Positions 51,813-60,755 are shown, counted from the first letter of the stretch. The stretch is 64,000 bases of DNA from Micavibrio_C sp046294845 (GCA_046294845.1 JBKBNU010000001.1:1054001-1118000); one strand, 5' to 3'. The notes: generated by a model not told the origin, from the letters alone. Numbers and translations are program-made.

Positions 51813-52319
51813 ATGGCTGTAGGATCAGTATCTTCGGGCGCAGGAGCGACCACCGTGAATACGACAATCTCATCGGATACCAGTCCGGTGCAGAGGTTGC
51901 TGAAGCAACAGCAGGAAGCCGCCGACCGCCTGAAGCAGGGTTCCGATGAACCCTATACCGAGCAGGAATGGTATATCAACGCCAAGGTTGCGCAACTCAA
52001 GGCCCAGATTTACACCTATTCGAATTTCCCTGGCTTGGACCCGAGCGGTGCGATCATGGATTCCCTCACGGCAGAGGTGAATGATCTGGTTGGCAAGCAA
52101 CAAGCCAAGCTGAAAAAATCTCAGGATGAAGCTGCTGCCAAACAGGCCGAGCTTGACCGTCTTGAAGAAGAAAGAAAAAACGCCCCTATATCCGCAGAGG
52201 AGCTTTTGGAACGCGCCAAGCTACGGGCTGAAGGCAAGGAGCCTGCATCCGAGCTGAGCGATGAAGTCAAAAAGCTTCTCGAAAAATCAAAAGGCGCTTT
52301 GGTTGATACCACTGCCTAG
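51813..52319 (+). CDS. Unknown coiled-coil protein
   Basis: The 168-residue protein has a Ser/Thr/Gly-rich start (MAVGSVSSGAGATTVNTTIS). A long helical, charged coiled-coil region runs ~25-160 (KQQQEAADRLKQGS; KQQAKLKKSQDEAAAKQAEL). The N-terminus resembles those of flagellar or secretion-system accessory proteins that lack signal peptides, but this is a weak comparison. A CtrA-type box directly upstream suggests cell-cycle or motility control. Confidence 0.62.
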   Translation: MAVGSVSSGAGATTVNTTISSDTSPVQRLLKQQQEAADRLKQGSDEPYTEQEWYINAKVAQLKAQIYTYSNFPGLDPSGAIMDSLTAEVNDLVGKQQAKLKKSQDEAAAKQAELDRLEEERKNAPISAEELLERAKLRAEGKEPASELSDEVKKLLEKSKGALVDTTA

Positions 52320-52351
52320 GGGTCATCACATTTCAAAAAACGAAAGTAATC

Positions 52352-52936
52352 TCAAGCCGGAATAAAGCCCGGCTTGATGTCTTTTGTCAGGATATGAACC
52401 ATGTGGTGCGGGTTCTCGGGGCTGGGGTATGTGGCCGTGATTTCCAGACCGCAAGCCTGAAAGGCTTTGAGGCTTGCCAGATTTTCAGGGCGCACGCGGG
52501 CTTGCGCCAGTTCCACACCTTGCATTTGTGCGATATCCAGCCATGAATTGATCAGGCGCCCGGCCAGCTTTTGCCCGCGGTGCACAGGATCAACCAATAC
52601 GTTCTGGATCAGTGATGTGCCTTCATAGTCCTTGATCAGGGCGTGCCCCACCAGAACCCCTTCGGAATCACGAACGCCAATAGCCAGATTGCCCATCATC
52701 AGGTGCGAATAATAATAATCCTGTGTCCGTGCAATGATCCCTTCGGTGCCTGTACGGTCCTGCAGGGCGACCATTGAGGGAACATCCTCTATGCCCAGAG
52801 TGGCTATCTCATAGGCGCGTGCGCTAATGTTAAAGGGGTCTGTTGTGGTTGTAATGTCGTCACTCTGGTGACGGGTTACGGCCATGCTCATCTGTGGATC
52901 CTGACATATAAAACTAAAATCTCTCGGGGGGTTCAT
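52352..52936 (-). CDS. GNAT-family N-acetyltransferase
   Basis: The 194-residue protein starts at ATG 52936, which overlaps the stop of a 40-codon frame by ATGA. ATG 52891, with AGGATC upstream, would give 179 residues. The GNAT fold shows IATLGIEDVPSMVALQD, ALIKDYEGTSLIQNVLVDP and the acetyl-CoA loop HRGQKLAGRLINSWL (Q/RxxGxG/A-like). VRPENLASLKAFQACGLEI is the C-terminal motif B. The acceptor is unknown. Confidence 0.82.
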   Translation of the reverse strand: MNPPRDFSFICQDPQMSMAVTRHQSDDITTTTDPFNISARAYEIATLGIEDVPSMVALQDRTGTEGIIARTQDYYYSHLMMGNLAIGVRDSEGVLVGHALIKDYEGTSLIQNVLVDPVHRGQKLAGRLINSWLDIAQMQGVELAQARVRPENLASLKAFQACGLEITATYPSPENPHHMVHILTKDIKPGFIPA

Positions 52937-53055
52937 TGACCGCCGCCGGGGGTAAGTGATGTCAGGTTTTCGGGGAAGAAATACTTACGCGAGATCACAT
53001 GACGCTTACGCCGCCAACGGGCGGAATATACGTCGCGGTCGCAGGCTGGTAGCAC
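52933..53055 (-). CDS. Possible 40-residue basic protein upstream of the GNAT gene
   Basis: A frame from GTG at 53055 to TGA at 52933 encodes VLPACDRDVYSARWRRKRHV, then ISRKYFFPENLTSLTPGGGQ. Its stop overlaps the GNAT ATG (ATGA). A promoter-like TTGACA-N17-TTATCA lies just upstream, leaving a short leader of about 26 bases. Composition is protein-like (an Arg/Lys core, then an aromatic patch). It has no good ribosome site and uses GTG, so it may instead be a leader peptide or chance. Confidence 0.4.
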   Translation of the reverse strand: MLPACDRDVYSARWRRKRHVISRKYFFPENLTSLTPGGGQ

Positions 53056-53088
53056 CTTGTGTTGCGTAAATCAGTATCATGTTTTCAC

Positions 53089-53117
53089 TGATAAGGTTTA
53101 ATGGCCGCCCCTGTCAA
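53089..53117 (-). promoter_or_regulatory. Sigma-70-like promoter for the small ORF and GNAT gene
   Basis: On the minus strand TTGACA (53112-53117) is followed after 17 bases by TTATCA (53089-53094). The predicted start near 53082 lies about 26 bases before the GTG at 53055. Confidence 0.5.
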
Positions 53118-53246
53118 ATAAAAATATGCCTTTCAAGGGCTTCGGGGGTAATTTTTTTGGGGTAGGGCGGGAAAAAGCCCGTGCGCAGGCCCTCTGCAGG
53201 GGCTAGGATGGTCTGACAATAATAATTTCAACAGGGGGAGAGGATT

Positions 53247-54122
53247 ATGCCGGCTCCTAAAACATTAAGGGTAAATCAGGGTAAGGTTCTGACCTTTCAG
53301 CTCCAGCCTATGCCTGCCGATACAGTCACAGAGAACAGAATCAGCGCGGGTTGGCTTCTTTCCGAGATGGATAAGGCCTCGGGCAGGCGGGCGCATGAAT
53401 ATATCTATGCGGGCGACCAGACCCATCTGGGGCGCACGGTCACGGTCGGTATTGATGCCATGGTCTTCAAGAAACCGCTCTTTGTCGGTGATCTGGTCAA
53501 GGTTTATACGGAAGTGGCCCGTCAGGGGCGTAGCTCGGTCACCTTGAAAACAGAAGTCTGGGCCGACAGACGCGGCAGTCAGGCCATGGAAATGGTCACA
53601 GAAGGCCTGTTTACCTTCGTTGCCATCGATGCCCTTCACAAGCCTGTGGAGATCAAGACCAATAACAACCCGCAGAACCCCGTGCTGGTCCCCGCAGGGA
53701 CCGCACGTAAAAGTGGTGCTACCGTGAACCAGAGCATGACTCCCGTGGGGACACCAACATTGGTGCTGACACCAAACCGGAGCAATACGAACGCGCTCGG
53801 TGATATTTTTGGCGGCTGGATTTTATCGCGTATGGATGATGCGGGAGCTGCTTTTGCCGGTCAGATCACAGGGGGACACAGGGTTGCCAATGTGGCGCTC
53901 GATGCCATGACCTTCCACAAGGCTGCATGGGTCGATGAGGAAATCACCTTCTATACGCAGCTTTCGCAAATGGGTAAGAGCTCCGTGGCTGTCAGTATCG
54001 AGGCGTGGGCCAAGCGCAAGGCCAGCGGTGCGATCGAGAAAATTACAGAGGGCCTGTTCACTTATGTTGCGGTTGATAAAAACCTGAAGCCTGTAGCGAT
54101 TTCCTCGCCGCCCATCCCGTAA
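53247..54122 (+). CDS. Tandem hotdog acyl-CoA thioesterase-like protein
   Basis: The 291-residue protein contains two hotdog domains of the YciA/BFIT acyl-CoA hydrolase type in one chain. The first (~20-135) has ENRISAGWLLSEMDKASGRR. The second (~160-290) has NTNALGDIFGGWILSRMDDA, the usual N...G-D-x-F-G-G-W-x-x-x-x-M-D catalytic segment. Both continue with VDAM-like strands (VGIDAMVFKKPLFVGD; VALDAMTFHKAAWVDE). The first domain lacks the typical catalytic Asp and FGG. GGGGGAGAGG precedes the ATG. It is cytoplasmic and hydrolyses acyl-CoAs by family; chain length is unknown. Confidence 0.83.
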   Translation: MPAPKTLRVNQGKVLTFQLQPMPADTVTENRISAGWLLSEMDKASGRRAHEYIYAGDQTHLGRTVTVGIDAMVFKKPLFVGDLVKVYTEVARQGRSSVTLKTEVWADRRGSQAMEMVTEGLFTFVAIDALHKPVEIKTNNNPQNPVLVPAGTARKSGATVNQSMTPVGTPTLVLTPNRSNTNALGDIFGGWILSRMDDAGAAFAGQITGGHRVANVALDAMTFHKAAWVDEEITFYTQLSQMGKSSVAVSIEAWAKRKASGAIEKITEGLFTYVAVDKNLKPVAISSPPIP

Positions 54123-54125
54123 GAA

Positions 54126-54428
54126 TTATTCCGGATTTTGGGGCGAGCCTGCCCATTCCACGCGCGCGGGATCGATTGAGGGGTCGATCTCTTCTTCTTC
54201 ATAGTCGCCGAAGGCGCTGTAATGGGCTGATGTGGTGTTGCTGAACTCTTCTTCTTCCGGCCATTCTTCGTCAGTCGGTGACAAATCTTCGGGCAATGTC
54301 GAGGCCTCGGCAGCAGGCGCTTCTGCGAATGTTTCTGTTGTTTGTATTGTTGCTGTGGTGTCTTCGGCCCAAACGGGTGTCGTCAGGGCGATCATCAACA
54401 AGCTGCATACTGAAAGAAGGGTTTTCAT
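54126..54428 (-). CDS. Small exported acidic protein
   Basis: The 100-residue protein has a signal peptide ending TTPVWA then ED near residue 21. The mature part is Thr/Ala/Glu-rich and very acidic (DEEWPEEEEFSN; YEEEEIDPSIDP) with no Cys. GGGAGG precedes the ATG, next to an 11-bp hairpin. It is likely periplasmic or secreted and disordered. The family is unknown. Confidence 0.65.
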   Translation of the reverse strand: MKTLLSVCSLLMIALTTPVWAEDTTATIQTTETFAEAPAAEASTLPEDLSPTDEEWPEEEEFSNTTSAHYSAFGDYEEEEIDPSIDPARVEWAGSPQNPE

Positions 54429-54442
54429 TATTCCGGCTATCC

Positions 54443-54472
54443 TCCCTGCCTATATTCCATGATAGGCAGGGA
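54443..54472 (-). promoter_or_regulatory. 11-bp hairpin beside the ribosome site of the acidic exported protein
   Basis: TCCCTGCCTAT at 54443-54453 and ATAGGCAGGGA at 54462-54472 pair perfectly with an 8-base loop. In minus-strand mRNA the 3' arm runs into the GGGAGG ribosome site. It could regulate translation, or terminate the M20 transcript (no T-run). Confidence 0.45.
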
Positions 54473-54545
54473 AAGATTAAAGCTCCTCAAAATAAGCATA
54501 AAATGCGTTTAAAATTGTAAACGACATTTTATGTGCCGATGACGA

Positions 54546-55739
54546 TTACTTATCGAGCGGCAGGGTCTGTTCAACCAAGGTCGCGAAATAGCTGACGCCG
54601 ATAGGAATGATTTCATCGTTGAAATCATAACCCGGGTGGTGCAGGCCCTTATTGTGCGGGCTATCTTTTTCAGCAACGCCTTGACCTACAAAAATGAAAG
54701 CACCCGGTTTTTGGCGCAAGTAAGCGCTGAAATCCTCCCCGCCCATGCTGGGGGGTGTATCGGTATCAACGTTGGCCACACCAACAACGGTGCGGGCCGC
54801 TGCGGCAGCCAGCTCGACACCGTCATTGCTGTTCACTGTCGCGTAGTTGTGGAAGATGAAATCATATTCGGCTGTTGCGCCCATGGCGGTAGCAATCCCG
54901 TCGATAATCGCTTTCATGCGGGCAATCACCATTTCGCGTGTGTCATTATTAAAGGTACGAACTGTGCCTACAAGCTTGGCTTCATCAGGGATGATGTTGA
55001 AGGCGCCGGAACCACTGTTGAAATTGGTGGTGCTAATGACAACTGTATCAACCGGATCGACGTTACGGGCCACAACCGACTGCAGGGCTGTCACGATTTG
55101 TGAGGATACCACGATGGGATCGATTGTCTGGTGCGGCATAGCGGCATGACCGCCGACACCTTTGATGCTGATGTGGAATTCATCCACGGAAGCAAGCAGG
55201 GGACCCGGGCGCATGCCGATTTTGCCCATAGGCACTGTGGGCCAGTTATGCAGGCCGAACATGTAATCGATTTTGAAATCGCGGAAGAGGCCTTCTTCGA
55301 TCATCTTGTCAGCGCCATTTCCTCCCTCTTCAGCCGGCTGGAAAACCAGATGGACTTCACCGTTGAAATTGCGTGTTTCGCTCAAATATTTGGCGGTAGC
55401 AAGCAAGGTTGCTGTGTGGCCATCGTGGCCACAGGCATGCATCTTGCCCGGAATTTTGGAGGCGTGGGGCTGGCCGCTTTTTTCTATGATGTCGAGAGCA
55501 TCCATATCCGCGCGCAGACCGATGCCCTTGCCGGAATCATTTTTCTGGCCCGTGATCGTGGCCACGATACCTGTCTTGGCGATACCTTTTTTAAAAGGGA
55601 TGCCCCATTCGGTCAGTTTTTGGGCCACGAGAGCAGAGGCAAATTCTTCTTCATACTTTGTTTGCGGGTTTTGATGCAGTTCACGGCGCCAGACGCTGGC
55701 TTCATCTTTGAGGTCTGCTGCGCGATTGAGAACAGGCAT
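54546..55739 (-). CDS. M20-family amidohydrolase (hippurate hydrolase / N-acyl-amino-acid hydrolase type)
   Basis: The 397-residue protein has AAGGAG before its ATG. Metal-site segments are LRADMDALDI, GKMHACGHDGHTATLL, QPAEEGGNGADKM and, near the end, MGGEDFSAYL. A lid domain lies between ~190 and 300 (ISIKGVGGHAAMPHQTIDPI). It should remove acyl groups from amino acids or act on small peptides in the cytoplasm. With the Yej-like permease genes upstream on the same strand it may use imported peptides, an inference. Confidence 0.92.
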   Translation of the reverse strand: MPVLNRAADLKDEASVWRRELHQNPQTKYEEEFASALVAQKLTEWGIPFKKGIAKTGIVATITGQKNDSGKGIGLRADMDALDIIEKSGQPHASKIPGKMHACGHDGHTATLLATAKYLSETRNFNGEVHLVFQPAEEGGNGADKMIEEGLFRDFKIDYMFGLHNWPTVPMGKIGMRPGPLLASVDEFHISIKGVGGHAAMPHQTIDPIVVSSQIVTALQSVVARNVDPVDTVVISTTNFNSGSGAFNIIPDEAKLVGTVRTFNNDTREMVIARMKAIIDGIATAMGATAEYDFIFHNYATVNSNDGVELAAAAARTVVGVANVDTDTPPSMGGEDFSAYLRQKPGAFIFVGQGVAEKDSPHNKGLHHPGYDFNDEIIPIGVSYFATLVEQTLPLDK

Positions 55740-55789
55740 GGTCAGGCTCCTTGATTAAAAATAAGGGCTGCCCGTATCAAAAAACCGTC

Positions 55790-57280
55790 TTATTTGGGCA
55801 GCAATTCAGGGAAAGATTTAGCACCTGCGAGGTAATTTTCAAAGGTTTTCCGTGCCTGAGCCAAGGGTAAAGGCCGGGAATTTGTCAGAATTTTACCAAA
55901 TTCGCCACGCGCCAGTTCCTCGACATGCTTTTTATAGGTTGTTGCCAGTGAAAAACCGCTCAGATCCAGCGGGATGACGATATTTCCTTTTTTGCTGACG
56001 ACATGACCACGCTCGATAAAATCGCAAACAATAGCCGCCTGTTTTTGCAGGGTATCGGATGTAGCCTCATACCATACACGGGAACGTTCATCGCTTGCCT
56101 GAATTTTGGTGGTTTTGCAAACGGTGAGGATGGCATCATCAGGCTCGAATTCTTTCCAGCCAACAACCTTGTTCAAGAGATGACGTACACCCTTGTTATC
56201 TTCATAAACATTCGCAAAGAATTTCTCGGCAGGTGGATGTTGCAGGAATTCGTTGATGACCTGCGAGGCGATAATAAACGGATACAGATTCATACCATTC
56301 AGTACGGAGCGTGTGGCGCCAATTTCGGACCATTGTTTGCTTTGACCGCCATCAGGCTCGGCAAAAGCAAACCCGATAGAAGAAAGACCTGTAACCCCGT
56401 CACGTTCAGCCAGTACGATTTGACCGGCAGTAGAACGTTCGCCGATAACTTCTTCTTTGCGAAGATCAAAATCGGCATGCTGGTTACCGAGGTAAAAATT
56501 GTAAACGGTTTGTGCATCCTGCGCTTCTGAAAAGCGGATAACCAAAGGAGATTCCGGACGCAAGGCCTTTTTGGTGGTTTCACCATTCACCATGCGCTGC
56601 AGGCGTGATTCATGCAAAGCTGTTTTGGTGAGGGCGGAGAGATCAAGTTTGATTGTTGATCCGGCTGCATTCCGCAAGGTTCCCCGATTGAGGTAATCAA
56701 GGAGCATTCGGGCTTGATGCTGGCGGGCGGCGGCATCACTTTTGTACCATGTTTTACTGTCACCAGCGTGCTGATAGTTGACAAGTCCTGCGTAGGAAAG
56801 ATTATTCAGACGTGAAAGGCTGGCGCCTGTCTTTGGTAAGGCAGACCATTTCAAGTGGTCGCGGAACAGGCGGGTCGAGGCTTTATTGTCATCACTGACT
56901 TCGGCAGCGATCAAGCCGGTTGGAATTGACGGGCGCCACCACTCATGTAAAGCCAAGGCTGCAACCACAACATCGGCACAGCCAAAGCCTGGTAGACGGC
57001 TCATCACGCTGCCGATTTCGACATATTCGCTGCGTTTACGTCCGGGTTCGGCCAGATGCCAGCCAATAGCCATGCTGTAGACATGACCTTCTTCATCTTC
57101 CAGTACAGCGGCATGACCGTCAGTGACAAGTTTGGTAAAGGTGTCATGATCGCGCAGGGCAACTTGACCCGTCGGATCGATTTGATCCTTCAAGGGGGGC
57201 ATAAACAGGGCTTCAATAGCGGGGATATGGGCCGCTGTTGTAAAATTGAATTTTAAAACGCCAGGGTTTGGGGCGCTCAT
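55790..57280 (-). CDS. Unknown protein of two repeated acetyltransferase-like halves
   Basis: From ATG at 57280 (AAGGATC upstream) the protein has 496 residues. Its N- and C-terminal halves repeat the same order of elements. EIGSVMSRLPGF aligns with EIGATRSVLNGM, AAEVSDDNKASTRLF with ANVYEDNKGVRHLL, TWYKSDAAARQHQARMLLDY with VWYEATSDTLQKQAAIVCDF, and IKLDLSAL with IPLDLSGF. The D-N-K segments recall the N-terminal part of a GNAT motif B helix, but I cannot place the family. It has no signal or TM segment. It lies between yejE and the M20 gene. Confidence 0.68.
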   Translation of the reverse strand: MSAPNPGVLKFNFTTAAHIPAIEALFMPPLKDQIDPTGQVALRDHDTFTKLVTDGHAAVLEDEEGHVYSMAIGWHLAEPGRKRSEYVEIGSVMSRLPGFGCADVVVAALALHEWWRPSIPTGLIAAEVSDDNKASTRLFRDHLKWSALPKTGASLSRLNNLSYAGLVNYQHAGDSKTWYKSDAAARQHQARMLLDYLNRGTLRNAAGSTIKLDLSALTKTALHESRLQRMVNGETTKKALRPESPLVIRFSEAQDAQTVYNFYLGNQHADFDLRKEEVIGERSTAGQIVLAERDGVTGLSSIGFAFAEPDGGQSKQWSEIGATRSVLNGMNLYPFIIASQVINEFLQHPPAEKFFANVYEDNKGVRHLLNKVVGWKEFEPDDAILTVCKTTKIQASDERSRVWYEATSDTLQKQAAIVCDFIERGHVVSKKGNIVIPLDLSGFSLATTYKKHVEELARGEFGKILTNSRPLPLAQARKTFENYLAGAKSFPELLPK

Positions 57281-57375
57281 GATGATCCTTATCCGTTTAG
57301 GGCTGTGTTGGCAGACTGGCACAGGGAAACGGCATCGGGCAAGAAAAAGGGCGCGCTGCGATGCAGCAAAAAAAC

Positions 57376-58404
57376 CTAGAGTGTCGTTTTTCTAGGGTCA
57401 AACGCATCCCGTACGGCTTCCCCGATAAAAGTCAGCAGAGAAAGCATCAGTGCCAGTGTGATAAAGGCTGTAAAACCAAGCCATGGGGCTTCAAGGTTGT
57501 TTTTGCCCTGTGCCAGCAATTCACCCAATGAGGGTGAGCCGGGGGGCAGGCCCAGCCCCAGAAAATCGAGGGATGTCAGCGCTGTGATCGATCCGGTCAG
57601 GATGAAGGGCATCATGGTCATGGTGGCGACCATGGCATTGGGCAGAACATGGCGGCGCATGATGACAGGATTGCTGACACCCAGAGCATGGGCTGCCCGT
57701 ACATAATCAAAATTACGCGTGCGCAGGAATTCGGCGCGGACAACATCGACAAGGCTGACCCACGAGAACAGCATCAGGATCAAAAGCAGGGTCCAAAACC
57801 CGGGAACGAACATCGCCGAAAATATAATCAGGATGTAGAGCGAGGGGAGTGACGACCAAATCTCGATAAAACGTTGCATGATCAGATCAAGCCAGCCGCC
57901 GTAGTAACCTTGAAAAGCGCCTGCTGTAATGCCTATCAGGGAGCTTACCAGTGTCAGCGTCAGGCCAAATAAAACCGAAATACGAAAGCCGTAAATAACG
58001 CGTGCGGCGACGTCACGCCCCTGATCGTCTGTACCAAGAATGTTATCAAATGTCGGGGCAGAAGGGGCAGGCGTAGGAAGATTGTAGTTTACAGTGTCAT
58101 AAGAAAAGCGGATAGGTGGCCAGATCATCCATCCTTCACCGCTCTTGATCAGATCTTGTACATACGGGTCGCGGTAGTCGGCTTCGGTTTCAAAGTCACC
58201 GCCAAAAGCTGTTTCCGGATATGTTTTAAAAACAGGCGCAAAAATCTGGCCCTTGTATGAAAGCAAAACCGGTTTGTCGTTTGCAATCACCGGTGCCAGC
58301 AAGGCCCCGATAAACAGGAAGAGAAAAAGCCACAACGACCAGAAACCGCGACGGTTGGCGCAGAATTGTTGCAGGCGACGTTGATTCAGGGGCGATAATT
58401 TCAT
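57376..58404 (-). CDS. yejE: Peptide ABC transporter permease, YejE type
   Basis: The 342-residue permease has an N-terminal TM (~20-40), a ~90-residue periplasmic loop (DFETEADYRDPYVQDLIKSG) typical of YejE, and about five further TM helices. The transport loop is RTRNFDYVRAAHALGVSNPV, followed by RHVLPNAMVATMTMMP, which docks the ATPase. The protein works with YejB and the YejF ATPase in the inner membrane to import oligopeptides. Confidence 0.93.
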   Translation of the reverse strand: MKLSPLNQRRLQQFCANRRGFWSLWLFLFLFIGALLAPVIANDKPVLLSYKGQIFAPVFKTYPETAFGGDFETEADYRDPYVQDLIKSGEGWMIWPPIRFSYDTVNYNLPTPAPSAPTFDNILGTDDQGRDVAARVIYGFRISVLFGLTLTLVSSLIGITAGAFQGYYGGWLDLIMQRFIEIWSSLPSLYILIIFSAMFVPGFWTLLLILMLFSWVSLVDVVRAEFLRTRNFDYVRAAHALGVSNPVIMRRHVLPNAMVATMTMMPFILTGSITALTSLDFLGLGLPPGSPSLGELLAQGKNNLEAPWLGFTAFITLALMLSLLTFIGEAVRDAFDPRKTTL

Positions 58405-58478
58405 GTCCCCATTCTAGACAGCTGTCAGGGGGGCTTGCAAGCGGCGGAAGCGGGTTTTCCTTGTGTTATTTTAACGGC

Positions 58479-59570
58479 TTAGCGCGGTTGATTGCCCTGC
58501 AGGAGGATGAAGTTTTTGGGGCTTAGGGGCTTGATTTCGGCATAATCCTGCGGGGTGCTTCTTTGTACGGCCTGATTATAAAGGGTACGGGCACGGGATT
58601 GGGCAAAACTGTGGGGATCGGCCTTGTTGATGATGAGGGCCAGCGCCTGCATGCTGCTTTCAAAATCCCGCTGGCGGCCTTCTTCACACATGGGCAGAAG
58701 GCGATCAATCATAACGGAAGTGCGTTCATCAGCTTCCGGCAGGCCTTCCAGCAGGAAATGATAGGCGCTAAAGCTGCTGAAGCTGTCATGTTGTAAAAGA
58801 GTATCGGCGTGCCTGAGGATTTCATCTTCAATCGCCCTCTGGCGTGCCGGATTTTCTGCGGCTACTTCATGCGCATGATAAAGGCCTTCGAGAATAAGTG
58901 ATGTATTTTCAAGACTGACAGCCTTTGAAATTTTTATGATTTCATCATAGCTGTCTCTTTCGATGGCAGATCCTGTATCCGAATTCCCGAAAATCTCTAA
59001 AAAAAGCTCCATCGCCAGAACGGGATCTTTGGTCTTGTCAGCCATATCGAACAGGCGATTTTGCAATTTTGTTTGGGCGGGATCTGAATCATCGCTGGCA
59101 TCAACCATTTGCGCCAAGCGCCTAGCGAGGCTTTCGAAATCTACAGGGCCGGGATTGTTTGTTACCCGTAATGCCCCGTCAATACAATCCAGCTGCAGAC
59201 CGCTTTCAGGCGGCATACGTTCAAACATGCGGGCATAGATTTCCAGTGCATAGCAAGGATCGGAAGATTCCAACAGGGCCGCAGCCTTAAGGGCTGCTTT
59301 ATCCGCAATCAGGGCCAGTTGCCGGCTTTCGGGAGCGTGTTCCAGAATGCGGGCTGTTGTCATCAGAACAAGATAAGGATCGTTCCAGGTATGAAGCTGA
59401 TTCAGGGCAACCTCTACGGGTTGGCAAACTTCGGGATCGGTTTCATATTCTTTGGCAATATGGGTCAGGCAGTCAATCACGGTGCTTTGATCATGCTTCT
59501 TCAAGGCGGCAGCCAGAAGGCCTAGCATATCGTCGCGACCCAATGTTTTCTTGAAAAAGCCTTTCAGCAT
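58479..59570 (-). CDS. Unknown helical protein between yejB and yejE
   Basis: From ATG at 59570 the protein has 363 residues, almost all predicted helix, with Leu/Ala spacing that suggests TPR- or HEAT-like repeats (for example ALKKHDQSTVIDCLTHIAKE and DPCYALEIYARMFERM). No signal or TM segment. It lies 73 bases before yejB's stop on one side and 75 bases from yejE on the other, so it probably shares the yej transcript. Its role in transport, if any, is unknown. Confidence 0.65.
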   Translation of the reverse strand: MLKGFFKKTLGRDDMLGLLAAALKKHDQSTVIDCLTHIAKEYETDPEVCQPVEVALNQLHTWNDPYLVLMTTARILEHAPESRQLALIADKAALKAAALLESSDPCYALEIYARMFERMPPESGLQLDCIDGALRVTNNPGPVDFESLARRLAQMVDASDDSDPAQTKLQNRLFDMADKTKDPVLAMELFLEIFGNSDTGSAIERDSYDEIIKISKAVSLENTSLILEGLYHAHEVAAENPARQRAIEDEILRHADTLLQHDSFSSFSAYHFLLEGLPEADERTSVMIDRLLPMCEEGRQRDFESSMQALALIINKADPHSFAQSRARTLYNQAVQRSTPQDYAEIKPLSPKNFILLQGNQPR

Positions 59571-59642
59571 CCTGTCCTGCCTGTTTTGATTAAGGTTCAC
59601 AACCTAGCAGGGAGCCGGAATATTTGTCAAAAAGCAGCAAGA

Positions 59643-60755
59643 TCAGGCCTTACGGGCATTAAAATCGATACGGGGGTCAACCATGACATAGATAATGTCA
59701 CGGATCAGCGTCATGATCAGGCCGATCAGGGTAAAGATATATAATGTTCCAAGAACAACCGGATAATCGCGGTTGATCACGCTTTCATAGCTGAGCAGGC
59801 CCAAGCCGTCGAGGCTGAAAATCACTTCGATCAACAATGAACCTGTAAAGAAGATACCCAGGAAAGCACTGGGGAATCCTGCGATCACAATCAGCATGGC
59901 ATTACGGAAGACATGGCCATAAAGAACACGGTTCTCGGTCAGGCCCTTGGCGCGCGCTGTCAGTACATATTGTTTGTTGATTTCATCAAGAAAGCTGTTT
60001 TTGGTCAGCATGGTCAGTCCGGCAAAACCGCTGATCACCATTGCGCAAACAGGCAAGGTCATGTGCCAGAAATAATCGAGAATTTTCTGGAAGGAGTTCA
60101 GTTCATCCCAGTTGTCCGATACAAGGCCGCGCAGGGGGAAGAGATCAAAATAACGACCACCGGCAAAGAGAATGATCAGAAGGATCGCAAACATAAAGCT
60201 CGGGATGGCGTAGCCAATAAAGATGGCGGCAGAGGACCATATATCAAACGGGGTTCCATCTTTTACGGCTTTTTTAATACCGAGCGGAATGCAGATCAGA
60301 TAGATGATCAATGTAGACCACAGGCCGAGTGATATCGACACAGGCATTTTTTCAAGCACCAGATCAACGACACTAATGTTGCGGTAGTAACTTTCACCCA
60401 GATCAAAGCGGGCATAGTTGCCGACCATCTCCAGAAAACGGACGGGGGCAGGTTTATCGAAGCCATACATTTTTTCAAGTTCGGCTACAAATTCAGGGTC
60501 GAGGCCTTGCGATCCCCGATAATTGCTGCCTTCGCCGATATTGGCCTGATTCATGGCACCAGCGGCCATATCGCTGCCGCCCCCTGAAAAGCGGGCTGTG
60601 GCCTCACTATTATGGCCTTGTAGCTGGGCAATCATGCGCTCCACGGGCCCGCCCGGCACGAACTGGATAATCACAAACGAAACCAGCATGATCCCCAGCA
60701 ATGTCGGGATCATCAGGAGCAGGCGGCGGAGAATATAGGCAGCTAAATTGTTCAT
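59643..60755 (-). CDS. yejB: Peptide ABC transporter permease, YejB type
   Basis: The 370-residue permease has an N-terminal LLLMIPTLLGIMLVSFVIIQ helix and PGGPVERMIAQLQGHNSEAT, characteristic of YejB. A long loop follows (the Gly/Asn-rich region to ~90), then five TM helices. YVLTARAKGLTENRVLYGHV is the ATPase-docking segment. It pairs with YejE in the inner membrane. The ribosome site is poor. No solute-binding yejA is encoded on either side. Confidence 0.93.
   Translation of the reverse strand: MNNLAAYILRRLLLMIPTLLGIMLVSFVIIQFVPGGPVERMIAQLQGHNSEATARFSGGGSDMAAGAMNQANIGEGSNYRGSQGLDPEFVAELEKMYGFDKPAPVRFLEMVGNYARFDLGESYYRNISVVDLVLEKMPVSISLGLWSTLIIYLICIPLGIKKAVKDGTPFDIWSSAAIFIGYAIPSFMFAILLIILFAGGRYFDLFPLRGLVSDNWDELNSFQKILDYFWHMTLPVCAMVISGFAGLTMLTKNSFLDEINKQYVLTARAKGLTENRVLYGHVFRNAMLIVIAGFPSAFLGIFFTGSLLIEVIFSLDGLGLLSYESVINRDYPVVLGTLYIFTLIGLIMTLIRDIIYVMVDPRIDFNARKA

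Noticed and set aside
53006..53080. 24-codon ATG frame (MILIYATQG...) upstream of the GNAT gene
   Set aside because: Its ATG falls at the predicted transcription start, it has no ribosome site, and the coupled 40-codon frame in another phase is more credible.
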